From the NCBI GenBank assembly GCA_964544885.1, contig CAZJDX010000017.1:1-64000 (forward strand): DNA of 64,000 bases, written 5' to 3'. Position numbers and translations under genes: made by a program. The notes beneath the pieces are model-generated. The model saw nothing but the letters and a program-made list of their open reading frames with translations, was not told where the DNA came from and did not search any database. The DNA is from QQVM01 sp964544885. Lineage in GTDB: Bacteria; Bacteroidota; Bacteroidia; AKYH767-A; 2013-40CM-41-45. Of this stretch, positions 63,256-64,000 are shown one piece after another; within the stretch, counting starts at the first letter, position 1, and every line of letters starts with the position of its first letter.

Positions 63256-64000
63256 TCAGGGGAGGGATATCCGGGTAATCAGTTCTCCCGTAAAATCAAC
63301 CCTGATCTTCTTCGCGGGCAATCTGATACCGAATGCGGGCGCGGTCCATGTATCGCAGAGTTGAACAGATCCGGCTCCCTCGAAACCGATCTGAACAAAC
63401 TTAGAGATTAATTTTCCCTCCCTGAGTCGCAATGAACAGTTTTTATGAACATGAAAAAAGGCGCTTGCCGGAAGATGATTTCCCGGTTCAATCCGGTCAC
63501 TGATTATGATCTCCCTGTCTCCGAAATCAAAGGTTCTGTGATGGATCGCGCCAATTGTTTTGTAACCATTATGCGAGGCGGAGATACGGCTTCCATTTTC
63601 GCTGATGTTAAAAACGCCGGCCTTCCTGCCAACACGGAAACTTCCGTAAACCTCACTCTGATCTCTGTTGGAGATCATAACCGTATTGTGCGCGCTTGTT
63701 GAACGCTCATAACTGCGTTCCGGTCCGGGTGAATAGGTTGAAACCCCTGTATCAACAATAAAAGGCGACCCGAATACATGCAGTAAAAAATGAAATGTGT
63801 CGGCATGACCATGACCGGGCGCGAGACCCGGCGTAAGACCATTGATATCCACCAGCAGTTCAAAATGCCTGTTGCGGAATTTCCTGAAACCGCTGGCACT
63901 GAGTTGGCGGCTCCTGCATTTGATTCCCAGCTTGGCGGCATAACGGAAAAGCGAATGCCATGTATGAGATTCATCTGTCGAATCATTCAGCTGGGGCAGG
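63256..64000 (-). CDS. Heparinase II/III-like polysaccharide lyase, partial
   Basis: C-terminal part of a heparinase II/III-family protein; the frame stays open to the right edge, so the 5' end lies outside. Visible are GHGHADTFHF (a catalytic-site segment of the family) and the GVSTYSPGPERSYERSTSAHNTV stretch, then a beta-sandwich ending. In Bacteroidota such proteins often sit in capsule or exopolysaccharide loci beside glycosyltransferases, where they may trim or release glycan. The directly following GT4 gene supports a polysaccharide role. The substrate cannot be inferred. Confidence 0.88.
   Translation of the reverse strand, partial: LPQLNDSTDESHTWHSLFRYAAKLGIKCRSRQLSASGFRKFRNRHFELLVDINGLTPGLAPGHGHADTFHFLLHVFGSPFIVDTGVSTYSPGPERSYERSTSAHNTVMISNRDQSEVYGSFRVGRKAGVFNISENGSRISASHNGYKTIGAIHHRTFDFGDREIIISDRIEPGNHLPASAFFHVHKNCSLRLREGKLISKFVQIGFEGAGSVQLCDTWTAPAFGIRLPAKKIRVDFTGELITRISLP

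Noticed and set aside
1..64000. CRISPR arrays, tRNA or rRNA genes, insertion sequences, prophage or defence islands
   Set aside because: I looked for spaced identical repeats, transposase or integrase motifs, cloverleaf-like sequences and typical defence domains and saw none. The repeat cluster at 14.0 kb has too few and too variable copies to be CRISPR.

Overview
The window looks like a chromosome segment from a member of the Bacteroidota, probably an environmental aerobic lineage. The reasons are a secreted protein with a type IX secretion (T9SS) sorting tail, a TonB receptor with a carboxypeptidase-like N-terminal domain, DUF4286, GIN (DUF2807) and DUF6268 proteins, and repeated promoter elements of the Bacteroidota form TAnnTTTG. 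Shine-Dalgarno sequences are mostly weak. I see no rRNA, tRNA, CRISPR array, insertion sequence, integrase or phage gene. Almost everything is housekeeping chromosome.

Layout, left to right. 0.2-4.7 kb: zinc metallopeptidase, PpiD/SurA-type periplasmic isomerase, and two tandem cytochrome P460-like haem lipoproteins. 5.0-10.6 kb: the rod-shape operon mreB-mreC-mreD-mrdA-rodA, read leftward. 10.7-16.2 kb: purH, a MacB-type permease without an ATPase, an intergenic repeat cluster, and a lipoprotein with a degenerate polysaccharide-deacetylase domain. 16.3-21.6 kb: mfd, a DUF6268 beta-barrel protein, and class I fructose-1,6-bisphosphatase. 22.0-31.1 kb: serA, a GNAT acetyltransferase, aspartate kinase, a second D-2-hydroxyacid dehydrogenase, ksgA, DUF4286, a TPR protein, serS, and a nitroreductase that carries the iodotyrosine deiodinase lid residues. 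31.4-36.3 kb: DUF2461, a GIN-domain protein, a TonB receptor, and rplU-rpmA behind a near-consensus promoter. 36.5-43.2 kb: a DUF255 thioredoxin-fold lipoprotein with two small membrane proteins, then pyruvate carboxylase. 43.3-50.7 kb: two secreted proteins of unknown function, an orphan LuxR-type regulator, tsaB, a periplasmic adaptor and TolC pair, and an uncharacterised protein with a kinase-like catalytic signature. 50.8-54.9 kb: cobalamin-dependent metH behind a complete SAM-I riboswitch. 55.0-57.7 kb: a T9SS-exported protein and trhO. 57.7-62.0 kb: a terminal-oxidase accessory operon (ctaB, two subunit III genes, subunit IV, SCO, DUF420, small membrane protein). 62.0-64.0 kb: a GT4 glycosyltransferase and a heparinase II/III-like protein that runs off the right edge, probably the end of a surface-polysaccharide locus.

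Working together: FBPase and pyruvate carboxylase point to gluconeogenesis and anaplerosis. SerA, aspartate kinase and MetH cover serine, aspartate-family and methionine synthesis, with MetH under SAM control. The Mre/PBP2/RodA set builds the sidewall. The ctaB-to-SCO operon makes and assembles a haem-copper oxidase whose subunits I and II are not in this window.

I found no clearly new multi-gene system. The observations most worth following are the kinase-like protein at 49.6-50.7 kb, the tandem P460-like lipoproteins, the probably inactive deacetylase-like lipoprotein, the deiodinase-like nitroreductase, and the intergenic repeat elements at 14.0 and 44.1 kb.
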